From positions 1 to 32,760 of the IMG/VR virus record IMGVR_UViG_3300022939_000076: a stretch of DNA of 32,760 nt; one strand, written 5' to 3'. Below the pieces are notes generated by a model. The model saw nothing but the letters and a program-made list of their open reading frames with translations, searched no databases and had not been told where the DNA came from. The stretch is from a virus. The translations under genes and the position numbers were made by a program. Shown piece by piece: positions 7,531 through 15,482 of this stretch. Numbering within the stretch: position 1 is the first letter of the stretch; each line of letters starts with the position of its first letter.

Positions 7531-7874
7531 TTTGGTTTCCACTCCACTGGTGTAAATGATGTTAAGTGACTTCGCCTCAATCTAATGTTCAACATGTCGT
7601 TTAGACATTTATCGTCTTCACGTTGTTGCCACTGTAACAGGAATTCCTGCATCTTTGCGTGGGACTTCTGATCAAACTCGGCGATAGTCTCTTTCGTCAA
7701 CTCACCTTCATACTCTTTTACTATTGTAGAACTGCCATAATATTTTTCATACAAGTTTTGTGGTTTGCATGAGTACCCGATATAATATCTGCCATCGGGA
7801 AAGTATGTGCAGTAAACTCTATGTGTCTTCTTTAAGGAAGGCTTTCTCTTTCTCTTCTTCGTAGTCATAACCAT
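7527..7874 (-). CDS. GIY-YIG-like small protein, 115 aa
   Basis: After a basic start (KKRKRKPSLKK) the segment RVYCTYFPDGRYYIGYS resembles the GIY...YIG core, followed by YEKYYGSS, typical of the domain's early helix. The remaining residues are helical, and no DNA-binding module such as NUMOD3 follows. The first motif is VYC rather than GIY, so activity is uncertain. It overlaps the preceding small gene by 56 bases, unusual in this compact genome and consistent with an inserted mobile gene. AAGAG precedes the start by seven bases. Confidence 0.55.
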   Translation of the reverse strand: MVMTTKKRKRKPSLKKTHRVYCTYFPDGRYYIGYSCKPQNLYEKYYGSSTIVKEYEGELTKETIAEFDQKSHAKMQEFLLQWQQREDDKCLNDMLNIRLRRSHLTSFTPVEWKPK

Positions 7875-8001
7875 CTGGTAACTCTTGCACTGTTGAGTTA
7901 CTATTTATGGTCTTGCCATCACCCCATAATCTTTCAAAGGCCTCTTCTCTTGGCACTTCTTTGATCTTAGGTTTCTTTGTATAGTTTTTTAGTTTTGACA
8001 T
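7819..8001 (-). CDS. Small charged hypothetical protein, 60 aa
   Basis: The frame MSKLKNYTKKPKIKEVPREE... changes from basic to acidic and ends EEEKEKAFLKEDT. The ATG at 8001 is preceded by GGAT and overlaps the methyltransferase end by 13 bases; an earlier ATG at 8022 would lengthen the overlap. No motif is seen. The large overlap with the following GIY-YIG-like gene leaves some doubt whether both are expressed. Confidence 0.5.
   Translation of the reverse strand: MSKLKNYTKKPKIKEVPREEAFERLWGDGKTINSNSTVQELPDGYDYEEEKEKAFLKEDT
7902..7909 (-). promoter_or_regulatory. Possible late-type promoter box CATAAATA
   Basis: CATAAATA differs from the T4 late consensus TATAAATA at the first base and lies 27 bases upstream of the GIY-YIG-like gene, inside the preceding coding sequence. 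A single mismatch box can occur by chance in AT-rich DNA, so this is only a candidate. Confidence 0.25.
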
Positions 8002-8654
8002 TTTACTATCCACAAATACCAAAGATGTCGGCTACCCTTTTTGGAAAGTGGTTCATACTGTTTTGCCAACTCTAGATTGTCGTTAAGTTCTGGAGAGAAT
8101 GGTACTAACTTCTCGTATACCACTTCCCAAGAATTAGGATACATCGCATCACAAACTCTTTCTATTGTATCTTGGTCACTGAAAGTACAGTATGTGAAAT
8201 AAAATTCTCCGCCAGGTTTCAAAAAATACTTAGATCGTCTTATTGCTTCAACAATATACTGACTGGAATGACTGGGAACACCATCTGGAAACCAATTGGT
8301 TACGTCAACAATTGGTTGGTCTATGCCACTAACATCACTAGCAATAACATCGTATGAAGAGTCCAACGGCACCTCTTCAAACATATCACTCTTGATTACT
8401 GTCATATTCTCGACATCATTCCTTGCAATGTTTTCTTCTGACAACCTAATATGTTCTTCGCTGATGTCAATGCCCACAACAGAGTTAGCACCACGTTTGG
8501 AAAACTCGATACCGATAGCACCAATCCCACATCCAACATCCAAGACATCCTTTCCTTCAACTGGAACAAACTTAGCAAACTCTTTGCTAGTAGTTGTTGG
8601 ACGAAATGCATTTTCATTCCACTCCAATTCATTATCAAAAAAATCTATAATCAT
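7989..8654 (-). CDS. Class I SAM-dependent methyltransferase, 221 aa
   Basis: Motif I is KDVLDVGCGIGAIG (residues 35-48), the SAM-binding glycine loop. VVGIDISEEHIRLSEEN supplies the acidic residue that binds the SAM ribose, and a post-II stretch follows (YDVIASDVSGIDQP). The NPPY motif of N-methyltransferases is replaced by SDVSG, so a DNA amino-methyltransferase is unlikely; it resembles PrmA/UbiE-type enzymes more. The substrate is unknown. AAGGGA lies six bases before the ATG. It is next to a second, differently built methyltransferase. Confidence 0.8.
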   Translation of the reverse strand: MIIDFFDNELEWNENAFRPTTTSKEFAKFVPVEGKDVLDVGCGIGAIGIEFSKRGANSVVGIDISEEHIRLSEENIARNDVENMTVIKSDMFEEVPLDSSYDVIASDVSGIDQPIVDVTNWFPDGVPSHSSQYIVEAIRRSKYFLKPGGEFYFTYCTFSDQDTIERVCDAMYPNSWEVVYEKLVPFSPELNDNLELAKQYEPLSKKGSRHLWYLWIVKCQN

Positions 8655-8664
8655 TGTCTTTCCC

Positions 8665-9264
8665 TTAAAGTGTTATAGAAACTATTTTTGAATCTTGGTA
8701 AGATGTTATTTCGTAATTATTTTGTTCACAAAACTCATCAACCGCCCTTTTTAAATCATGCCACTGACCACAGTTGTAATCATCGATAGCAATTACACCA
8801 CCAGATCGCATACACTTAGACCAATAATCAAGAACATCTTTTGTTTCTTCATACGAATGAGAACCATCATAGAAAACTATGTTGGGTGATCTATCCGGCG
8901 GGGTGTCCCATTTACTCCACCTATGTACCATAAATGTAATATCCCTATTCAGAATATTCTTGTGTATTTCTTCAAACTGTTCTTGTGGAGTGCTTCTGTT
9001 TCTAATAACCTCTTCTTTAAAATTATCATCTAGACCCAGTTCTTCAATCATCTCTTCCGTTGGGCCTTGCCAACCTTCACACACATCTACTGTTACGATG
9101 TGATGTTCCACTCCCTTCAGTGCATCATCAAAGGTTACTGCACTCTTTCCGTACAATGTCCCAATCTCGTAGACAAAAACATATTCACTGTCTTTAAATT
9201 TAGAACATATATTATATATAGCGGCAGAATCAGCCGGTAACATAAAACCACGGATATCATTCAT
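8665..9264 (-). CDS. Methyltransf_24-type SAM methyltransferase, 199 aa
   Basis: The fold is signalled by VYEIGTLYGKSA (motif I region, about residues 31-42), IVTVDVCEGW (second strand acid), and the strong signature FYDGSHSYEETKDVLDYW followed by GGVIAIDDY at about residues 131-161. These match the Methyltransf_24/cephalosporin-hydroxylase-like group, often found in sugar or natural-product modification loci. The start overlaps the upstream oxygenase-like gene (ATGA). Confidence 0.75.
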   Translation of the reverse strand: MNDIRGFMLPADSAAIYNICSKFKDSEYVFVYEIGTLYGKSAVTFDDALKGVEHHIVTVDVCEGWQGPTEEMIEELGLDDNFKEEVIRNRSTPQEQFEEIHKNILNRDITFMVHRWSKWDTPPDRSPNIVFYDGSHSYEETKDVLDYWSKCMRSGGVIAIDDYNCGQWHDLKRAVDEFCEQNNYEITSYQDSKIVSITL

Positions 9265-9773
9265 AGGATCAATTGTCTCTTGTTTAAATGATGTATCGTG
9301 TCAGACCATGACATCGTTGTAGATATTTGTAAAACGTAAGAATCTTTATCCCCATGATATGATGCCTTGTGCGGCACAGAAGCATTTATTAAACAAGGAT
9401 AATGGTATGTTATGTGTTCATATGTTTCTTCATCTACCTGATGCCAAATATCTCTGGCATCCAAAAAAAGAGGAAAAGTAAAGTTCACATGTCTTAACTT
9501 ATTATCGACATGCAAATCTGTTTTACTGTTTGGGGGAGACTTTATCATGGCAACATGAGACGGTTTGAATCCATACCTAGAAGCAATCTGTACAGAAGTT
9601 CTATGGTGTCTAGGTAAAACCAAGAGATTATAATTTTTTCCTTCTTTTCCACCTTTGCGTACAACACCGTTTTCGTCTATCTCGTGATCGTACCACTCAG
9701 AGGATAATGCTATATTTCGATAAGTTTCTAATTCTTCTTCGGTTACTAAGTTTTTGATTCTATACAAGAACAT
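9261..9773 (-). CDS. Probable 2OG-Fe(II) oxygenase-like protein, 170 aa
   Basis: TDLHVDNKLRHVNFTFPLF gives an HxD iron ligand pair (about H88/D90), and about 45 residues later NASVPHKASYHGDKDSYVLQ supplies a distal His in the usual VPH context of double-stranded beta-helix dioxygenases. The usual Arg that salt-bridges 2-oxoglutarate is not obvious (DSYVLQIS), so the cosubstrate is uncertain. Its gene overlaps the dCMP deaminase gene by 28 bases. It may hydroxylate a nucleotide, sugar or protein; the sequence does not say. Confidence 0.55.
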   Translation of the reverse strand: MFLYRIKNLVTEEELETYRNIALSSEWYDHEIDENGVVRKGGKEGKNYNLLVLPRHHRTSVQIASRYGFKPSHVAMIKSPPNSKTDLHVDNKLRHVNFTFPLFLDARDIWHQVDEETYEHITYHYPCLINASVPHKASYHGDKDSYVLQISTTMSWSDTIHHLNKRQLIL

Positions 9774-10159
9774 TCTATATTACACTTTCTCAAAAAATCT
9801 AGACCAGCAGAACCTTTCGGATAAGGATGTCTCCAAAATACATTTGATACACCAGACTGATAGATCAACTTGGCGCAGTCAATGCATGGTTCGTGCGTAG
9901 TATATAAAGAAGCACCAACACAACTTTCATTTGATCTAGCAACCTTTGCGATTGCATTTGTTTCTGCATGAAGTACTTCTGGTTTGGTTACGTTATCAAT
10001 TTCACATATGTTGTCCCACCCGCTGGGCATACCATTGTATCCGATACTAATAATGCGATTGTCTTTTACAATGATACACCCAACTTGCAGTCTTTCAGCG
10101 GAAGACAGTTTAGCGTATACTTCTGCTGCTTCCATGTGTGCATAATCAAATTTATTCAT
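9746..10159 (-). CDS. cd: Deoxycytidylate (dCMP) deaminase
   Basis: The 137-residue protein carries the zinc-dependent deaminase motifs HAE (H64, E66) and PCIDC (C92, C95), with RLQVGCIIVKDNRIISIGYNG upstream as in dCMP deaminases. It converts dCMP to dUMP, the substrate for the ThyX encoded nearby, and resembles T4 Cd although shorter than T4's 193 residues. The ATG overlaps the upstream TGA (TGATG); a GTG one codon earlier is the alternative. Confidence 0.9.
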   Translation of the reverse strand: MNKFDYAHMEAAEVYAKLSSAERLQVGCIIVKDNRIISIGYNGMPSGWDNICEIDNVTKPEVLHAETNAIAKVARSNESCVGASLYTTHEPCIDCAKLIYQSGVSNVFWRHPYPKGSAGLDFLRKCNIECSCIESKT

Positions 10160-10341
10160 CACCAGTCTATATAATCCTCTTCATCTTCAAATTCAAGTTC
10201 ACGTTGATTGGGATCATAATAGTCGTCCAATCCATCGCCACAAAAAGTACAATAAGTTACTTGGTAGTGATCTTCTGACATATCATGTTTTACATGGTAT
10301 GTTGCTTCGCATCTGTCGCACTCAATGTATATCGGTCTCAT
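10159..10341 (-). CDS. Small zinc-ribbon protein, 60 aa
   Basis: Two CxxC pairs (CDRC at about residues 8-11 and CTFC at about 31-34) would form a zinc ribbon, followed by an acidic tail ending EDEEDYIDW. The ATG overlaps the TGA of the RNR beta gene (ATGA); an ATG five codons upstream is possible but would lie further inside nrdB. It sits between RNR beta and dCMP deaminase, so it is probably co-expressed with nucleotide metabolism. Function unknown. Confidence 0.65.
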   Translation of the reverse strand: MRPIYIECDRCEATYHVKHDMSEDHYQVTYCTFCGDGLDDYYDPNQRELEFEDEEDYIDW

Positions 10342-11318
10342 GCTGCTGACCCCCATACATCTCCCCAGTCACCAGACAATGCACCACGGGCATAGTCTGT
10401 TGCTCTGTTCTCAAAGAAGTTTGTGTGAGTAGGAGCATTAATCATTTCCTCGACCCAAAGCAGAGGATTCTTCTTCACCTTGAAGATACCCTTCATACCA
10501 AGAGAGATCAATCTGCGGTCTGCAATGTAACGAATATATTTTTTAACATCTTCGTTTGATAGTCCCTCCATTGGGCCCATGGCAAATGCGAGATCAATAA
10601 ACTTGTCTTCCAGTGCAACCATCTTTTCTGCAATGGTGTAAATAGATGACTTCAATTTGTCGTTCCACAGTTCAAGATTCTCTTCTACATATGTGCGGAA
10701 CAGTTTGATCATAGACTCGGCGTGCATTGTTTCGTCTACAATAGACCAAGTAACAATCTGGCCCATGCCCTTCATCTTACCGTGTCGTGGAAAGTTCAAC
10801 AACATAATGAAAGAGGAGAACAACTGCATACCCTCAGTAAACGCAGAGAATGCGGCAATGTTTGTTGCTACTGATTCCTTGGTGCCATTCTGATTTGATA
10901 GGTCTGTAAAGTAATCATGCTTATCACGCATTGCTTCATACTCAAGGAATTCATTGTATGTTGACTCTGGCATTCCGAGTGTTTCAATGAGGTGAGAATA
11001 AGCCGCAACATGTAATGCCTCTCTTGCAGCAAAACCTGCGAGCATCATGCGTACTTCTGGTTGTGGAAAATATGGCAGATAGTTTGTTACATAACCACCG
11101 GCAACATCAATGTCACCCTGCGTAAAGAAACGAAAGATGTTAGTAAGAAACGCCTGTTCTTCTTTTGATAATTTGTTTTTCCAGTCTTTTACATCTTCTG
11201 CCATGGGAACTTCAGTGTGCAACCAATGAGACTGTTCATGTTTCAACCACGCCTCGTATGCCCAAGGATAGTTGAATGGTTTGAAGTAAGTTCTTTCTTG
11301 TGTTAAATCGGTTTTCAC
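10338..11318 (-). CDS. nrdB: Class I ribonucleotide reductase small (beta) subunit
   Basis: All residues of the diiron-tyrosyl site can be placed: D69, E100, H103, the radical tyrosine Y107 (AREALHVAAYSHLI), E162 (AFTEGMQLF), E196 and H199 (VDETMHAE). The 326-residue length is slightly short of E. coli NrdB (376). It generates the radical used by the alpha subunit encoded at 12.2-14.0 kb to reduce ribonucleoside diphosphates. The start is GTG at 11318, with AAGGAG five bases upstream. Glutaredoxin and the QueC-like gene separate it from nrdA in one operon. Confidence 0.95.
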   Translation of the reverse strand: MKTDLTQERTYFKPFNYPWAYEAWLKHEQSHWLHTEVPMAEDVKDWKNKLSKEEQAFLTNIFRFFTQGDIDVAGGYVTNYLPYFPQPEVRMMLAGFAAREALHVAAYSHLIETLGMPESTYNEFLEYEAMRDKHDYFTDLSNQNGTKESVATNIAAFSAFTEGMQLFSSFIMLLNFPRHGKMKGMGQIVTWSIVDETMHAESMIKLFRTYVEENLELWNDKLKSSIYTIAEKMVALEDKFIDLAFAMGPMEGLSNEDVKKYIRYIADRRLISLGMKGIFKVKKNPLLWVEEMINAPTHTNFFENRATDYARGALSGDWGDVWGSAA

Positions 11319-11327
11319 ACTCTCTCC

Positions 11328-11534
11328 TTAGAAGTATCTGTCCCACTCTGGGGACATAGAAAATTTAATTAATTCTTCGTAACCACCAACATGATAGTCA
11401 TCGATATATATTTGCGGCACACGGCCCTCGGGTTGATGCTCTTCGACAAAATCCACTTCCATCCCCATTAAAAATCCTTTAGCATCAGAACAAAATTTAC
11501 AGTCGTCTCTTGATAAAATTCTTACTTTACTCAT
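11328..11534 (-). CDS. Glutaredoxin
   Basis: The 68-residue protein has the redox centre CKFC (C12, C15) and the cis-proline/glutathione site GRVPQIYIDDYHVGGYEEL. It is shorter than typical glutaredoxins (80-85) but keeps the complete thioredoxin-fold signature. Lying between the two RNR subunits, it most likely reduces the C-terminal cysteines of the alpha subunit, like T4 NrdC. Confidence 0.88.
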   Translation of the reverse strand: MSKVRILSRDDCKFCSDAKGFLMGMEVDFVEEHQPEGRVPQIYIDDYHVGGYEELIKFSMSPEWDRYF

Positions 11535-12168
11535 TGCCGGTATCTACCTCTCCTATTTCTTTAAAACCCCATTCCCTCTCTTTACACCACCAACAACTAT
11601 TACATCTACCTCTGTCACGTTCCGTACAACTATGTGTTATGGGCATTATAATATCAGCAATTCCTAAATCAAATCCCAACTTAATAGTTCTATCCTTTGT
11701 CCACGTTGCAAAAGGATGTGCTACATATTTTTTCTCTTCTTCTGTTGGTTCAAATCTATCGTTTGGTAATGGGTATCCGTCTGGCAACATATCTCTTTGA
11801 TTCGGAGGATATGCGTTTTTAGCGTTTAAAATAAAATCGGCGTGGCCGCCCTCTATTATTTCATAAGCTCCACTTGTCACATAATCAGAAGGGTTTTCAC
11901 TATCGATACTACCAACTATGGTAGTTTCCATAACAGGAGTATTTAGGAATTTACAAGTTGCATCAAGTACCTTGTTGGCATAATAAACTGCGCCATCTAA
12001 CTTTGGTACGGTAAAAGGAATGCACTCCTGTCCCCGTGTATTACATGTAGCTTTTGCGATAGTCCATAGACAAGCACTATCCCACCCCCCAGAAACAAGT
12101 ACAGCAATTCTTTTGTCTCTTGGGATAAGATTACTTATACCAAACACGCCTTTCAGTGATGACATCAT
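11527..12168 (-). CDS. queC-like: QueC-like PP-loop ATPase (7-cyano-7-deazaguanine synthase family)
   Basis: SGGWDS (about residues 26-31) is the PP-loop pyrophosphatase signature that adenylates a substrate. The C-terminal HSCTERDRGRCNSCWWC places four cysteines in the spacing expected of the QueC zinc site. QueC makes preQ0 from 7-carboxy-7-deazaguanine, used in tRNA queuosine or phage DNA 7-deazaguanine modification. No QueD, QueE, FolE or DpdA homologue is in this window, so its partner enzymes would be elsewhere or host-borne. The ATG at 12168 overlaps the nrdA stop; the next ATG (12165) has better spacing to GAGGG. Confidence 0.7.
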   Translation of the reverse strand: MMSSLKGVFGISNLIPRDKRIAVLVSGGWDSACLWTIAKATCNTRGQECIPFTVPKLDGAVYYANKVLDATCKFLNTPVMETTIVGSIDSENPSDYVTSGAYEIIEGGHADFILNAKNAYPPNQRDMLPDGYPLPNDRFEPTEEEKKYVAHPFATWTKDRTIKLGFDLGIADIIMPITHSCTERDRGRCNSCWWCKEREWGFKEIGEVDTGNE

Positions 12169-13967
12169 CAACCCTCACATGCTAAACATGAGTTTTCATC
12201 AATCAGAGATTGCATATCAATCTCCTTGATTACTTCTCGTTCAATCCTCTTTGATACTCTGTCTGCCTTACCTAGTTTTTCTGATCGGCAGTAGTAAAGT
12301 GTTTTCAAACCGTGTTTCCATGCCAAGAAATGTACAGCATGTAGATACTTGATGTTTACATCTGGACGGAAAAATAAATTAAGTGACTGTGCTTGGTCAA
12401 TAAATGACTGTCTATCTGCCGCATGTTCGATTACCCATCTCTGGTCAATCTCCATCGATGTTTTGTAAACATCTTTCTCCCAATCACTTAGAAAGTTTAG
12501 ATGTTGTACAGACCCATCGTTTGCAATTATTGACGACCAAGTTTCGTCATAATCGATTTTTGGATTTTCTTCAATTTTATTTTTAATGAGATTGTCCAAA
12601 TGCTTATTTTTGTTGAGATACGCACCGCTAAGTGTGTCCTGACGGTAGGCGTTAGCCCTATAAGGTTCAATAGACGGTGAAGTGTTACCCATGATAATAC
12701 TACTACTAGCATTGGGAGCGATAGCCATAACGTGGCTAAATCTTCGTCCTGTGCCTGTTGCATCAGGCGCTTCACCTCGGTCTTTACCGAGTTCCAAATT
12801 TGCGTCATCTAACTTACTCCTAATCAGTCTGAATATTCTTAGGTTTGTCCCCTTTGCAGTGGGACTTTCCCAAGGGATATTCTTTTTCTGCAAATATGCA
12901 TGGAATCCCAACGCCCCAACACCAATACTTCTTTCACGCATTGCAGAAAATTTTGCTCTACCAACTTCTTTGGGTGCATTATCAATAAAGTATTGTAACA
13001 CATTGTCCAACATCTCTGCAATATCTTTTAGAAAATTGTTATCCTTAGACCATGCATCATAGTACTCCAGATTGACTGAAGATAGACAACAAACCGCAGT
13101 TCTTTCTTTATTGGTGGGAAGAATAATTTCTGAACAGAGATTAGACTGGTGAATCTTTAGACCCAATGCCTTTTGAAACTCTGGCAAATTCCTATTACTG
13201 GTATCAACAAAGTGTAGATATGGTTCACCTGTCTCCATGCGTAGTTCAAGAATCTTTTGCCACAGTGCCTTCGCTGAAACCGTGTCACGCACTTCACCCG
13301 AGTGCGGGTCAATCAAGTTCCACCCGTCATCCGCCTCTGGGTCTGTCATGCAACGTTCAATCAGTTCCATAAATCGGTCACTGATATTAATACCGTGATG
13401 CAGATTTAGGCACCGCCAGTTCTGATCACCAGTGGGTTTACGCATCTCCAAAAATACAACTACATCGGGATGAGAGATGTCGAGATATGTAGCATAAGAA
13501 CCACGGCGGGTACGACCTTGCCTGTAAGCCAAACAAGAGGCGTCATAGGTTTTAAGATGAGGCATGACACCAACAGACTTGTCATCACTAGCACGGATAC
13601 CGAATCCAATACCAACCCCACCACCGAGCATAGACAACCAATTAGTCTCACTTAAATTCTCCACCAGTCCTTCTGCTGTATCATTAATATAATTGAGAAA
13701 ACAAGAGATAGGCATACCCTTCTTCGATCTACCGAAAGACAGAATGGGGGTAGAGTATGACAGCCAGTGTTTACTAGAATACTCATACAGTCTTTGTGCA
13801 TGTTCTAGATTAGAACCAAACGTCTTACTGACAAAAGCAAATCTCTCTTGGGGAGATACTTCGTCATCTCGCATGTAACTTTCTTTGAGTCTTTGTATTC
13901 CAAGTTTGTCAAAAAGTTCATCCCGAGATAAATCTATCTGAATACCCATGCAGTCTTGTTTTGCCAT
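12168..13967 (-). CDS. nrdA: Class I ribonucleotide reductase large (alpha) subunit, without ATP-cone
   Basis: At 599 residues it is much shorter than E. coli/T4 NrdA (about 750-760), because the N-terminal ATP-cone activity domain is missing. Catalytic features are intact: C89 (PISCF) and C293 (VCCLSSVNL) as the active-site pair, N276-C278-E280 (NLCSEI), the radical-transfer YY in TLYYCRSE, and the C-terminal relay cysteines C594 and C597 (CLACEG). It reduces ribonucleotides with NrdB and is recharged by the neighbouring glutaredoxin. AAGGGA precedes the ATG. Loss of the cone suggests relief from dATP inhibition. Confidence 0.95.
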   Translation of the reverse strand: MAKQDCMGIQIDLSRDELFDKLGIQRLKESYMRDDEVSPQERFAFVSKTFGSNLEHAQRLYEYSSKHWLSYSTPILSFGRSKKGMPISCFLNYINDTAEGLVENLSETNWLSMLGGGVGIGFGIRASDDKSVGVMPHLKTYDASCLAYRQGRTRRGSYATYLDISHPDVVVFLEMRKPTGDQNWRCLNLHHGINISDRFMELIERCMTDPEADDGWNLIDPHSGEVRDTVSAKALWQKILELRMETGEPYLHFVDTSNRNLPEFQKALGLKIHQSNLCSEIILPTNKERTAVCCLSSVNLEYYDAWSKDNNFLKDIAEMLDNVLQYFIDNAPKEVGRAKFSAMRERSIGVGALGFHAYLQKKNIPWESPTAKGTNLRIFRLIRSKLDDANLELGKDRGEAPDATGTGRRFSHVMAIAPNASSSIIMGNTSPSIEPYRANAYRQDTLSGAYLNKNKHLDNLIKNKIEENPKIDYDETWSSIIANDGSVQHLNFLSDWEKDVYKTSMEIDQRWVIEHAADRQSFIDQAQSLNLFFRPDVNIKYLHAVHFLAWKHGLKTLYYCRSEKLGKADRVSKRIEREVIKEIDMQSLIDENSCLACEG

Positions 13968-14786
13968 TTAAATTTCCCTTAACCATCTCGTTGTTAGGTC
14001 TTGCTGAAAGTGCAAGCCTGGATGCATCAAATCTCTTGATGCCGCAAATTTTTCATTCTCGTTGTTTTTCCAAGCATTCATACCAATATGATGCCTTTCA
14101 ACAGCAGATATGGTTCTCAATTCTATGTTGTGTTGGTGACACAGTTCACTGATTGCCATTAGGTTCTTCTGTCTTGATATATATCTCTCTACTTTATCGG
14201 CAGCTAAATCTTGTTTCCAAGATTCTGGTGACCAAAATCCAATGGGTTCAGCATTTTCATTGGTGAACACTTCCCTTCCTAATTGGCTGTTCTCCAAAAG
14301 TAAAACCATTTTGGGTTTTATAATCGGGAGCCAAGAATATAGAGCTCTAAAAGTGACATCCATTGGTGCAGTTGGCAGTCCCAAATTCCACACTTTTGTT
14401 TTAGTTTCCCACTCCAACATGGAAGGCCATATTTGAGTTTCGTGTAAACCAGTGCCAAACGTAAAACACTCTCCAGTTGCTACAATACTGTTTGGAGATT
14501 CATAAAACTCTTCATCACGAAATCCGTAACTATTCAGATCATAATTAATGGTTGTTCCCAACCACCCATATTTTTCTAGTTCGTTTTTTCGTTTTTCAAA
14601 GTTTTTATTGTACTCTTCCTCACTGTCAGTAGAAACCCAGTTCAATGTAATCGGACTTTTTCGATTATATGATTGGGGGTTGTGATATTTTATTTTATCT
14701 TCTACTCGACTAATGGTATCCTGATTATCCTCAGTAGATTTAAAAATTCTTTCAAAAGCTTTGTACCGAAAAAATTTTCTACTCAT
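13968..14786 (-). CDS. SGNH-hydrolase-like protein with Cys at the nucleophile position, 272 aa
   Basis: An N-terminal region with NWVSTD, GWLGTTINYDLNSYGFR precedes a GDSL-like block I TGECFTFGTGL. NLGLPTA and the terminal RDLMHPG (D252, H255) supply the remaining SGNH blocks. Its closest relative here is the 318-aa protein at 24.2-25.2 kb, which has GCSHTFGVGL; alignment puts C107 where that protein has S123. The codon is a clear TGT. It overlaps ThyX by eight bases. The substrate is unknown; it may act on an ester in a glycan. Confidence 0.65.
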   Translation of the reverse strand: MSRKFFRYKAFERIFKSTEDNQDTISRVEDKIKYHNPQSYNRKSPITLNWVSTDSEEEYNKNFEKRKNELEKYGWLGTTINYDLNSYGFRDEEFYESPNSIVATGECFTFGTGLHETQIWPSMLEWETKTKVWNLGLPTAPMDVTFRALYSWLPIIKPKMVLLLENSQLGREVFTNENAEPIGFWSPESWKQDLAADKVERYISRQKNLMAISELCHQHNIELRTISAVERHHIGMNAWKNNENEKFAASRDLMHPGLHFQQDLTTRWLREI

Positions 14787-15465
14787 TTAGTGCCTCAACC
14801 ACTTCTGGAAAATGAAGACCAATAATATCCCAACACTTATCAGCAACATCCATGTGTTCTTTCTGTGTTCCGTTTGCACGGCGGAGTTCACAGTAATGAA
14901 TCCAAGATCGCAGTGAACCCGCCATATAGAGTGTTGTTTCAGTAAGACCCTCGGGCAAAACTGCCCTAGCCTGTTCCTTTGCAATACCCTGATTCAGAGC
15001 CCACTGATAAACTTCTTTGATCTTGTTCACCAATTCATGTTGTTTCATATTCCAAGCTTCTGCCATTCGTTGTTCTGGGGTTGATTCCCCGTGTTTGGTC
15101 AGAGTCTTTTCAATCGGAATACTATTCTGCCTGTTCTTGGGGTCTTGCAATCTTGCTGGACGAGTTATAAAACTCTCGCTCACGGCATACCTTTGACTAA
15201 ATTCTTGAAAACTAAAACTTCTATGTCTCAAGATTTGTCGTGCAATATCACGGGTAGTTTTGATTTCCATAGTAATGTGTACCATTTCAAATGGAGACCA
15301 GTGATTGTTTTTTGCAAGGTATCTCAACAATCTAGGAGCAGTTTCCTGATTGTTTTGATTTTCTGGATTACTTACTCGTGCAACATAGGAAACCAATTGT
15401 CCTGCTGTTTCACATCCAGTAATTGCAGAAGGTTTAGAGAGACTGACTAGACTCACATGCGACAT
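14779..15465 (-). CDS. thyX: Flavin-dependent thymidylate synthase ThyX
   Basis: The ThyX signature RHRxxSxxxxSxR is present as RHRSFSFQEFSQR (residues 80-92). Other family features are HWSPFEMVHITMEI and the dUMP-binding region ending LRSWIHYCELR. The length of 228 is typical. It methylates dUMP to dTMP using methylene-THF and FAD/NADPH, drawing on dUMP from the phage dCMP deaminase. AAGGAT lies eight bases before the ATG. Confidence 0.96.
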   Translation of the reverse strand: MSHVSLVSLSKPSAITGCETAGQLVSYVARVSNPENQNNQETAPRLLRYLAKNNHWSPFEMVHITMEIKTTRDIARQILRHRSFSFQEFSQRYAVSESFITRPARLQDPKNRQNSIPIEKTLTKHGESTPEQRMAEAWNMKQHELVNKIKEVYQWALNQGIAKEQARAVLPEGLTETTLYMAGSLRSWIHYCELRRANGTQKEHMDVADKCWDIIGLHFPEVVEALNE

Positions 15466-15482
15466 AATATACTATCCTTGAC

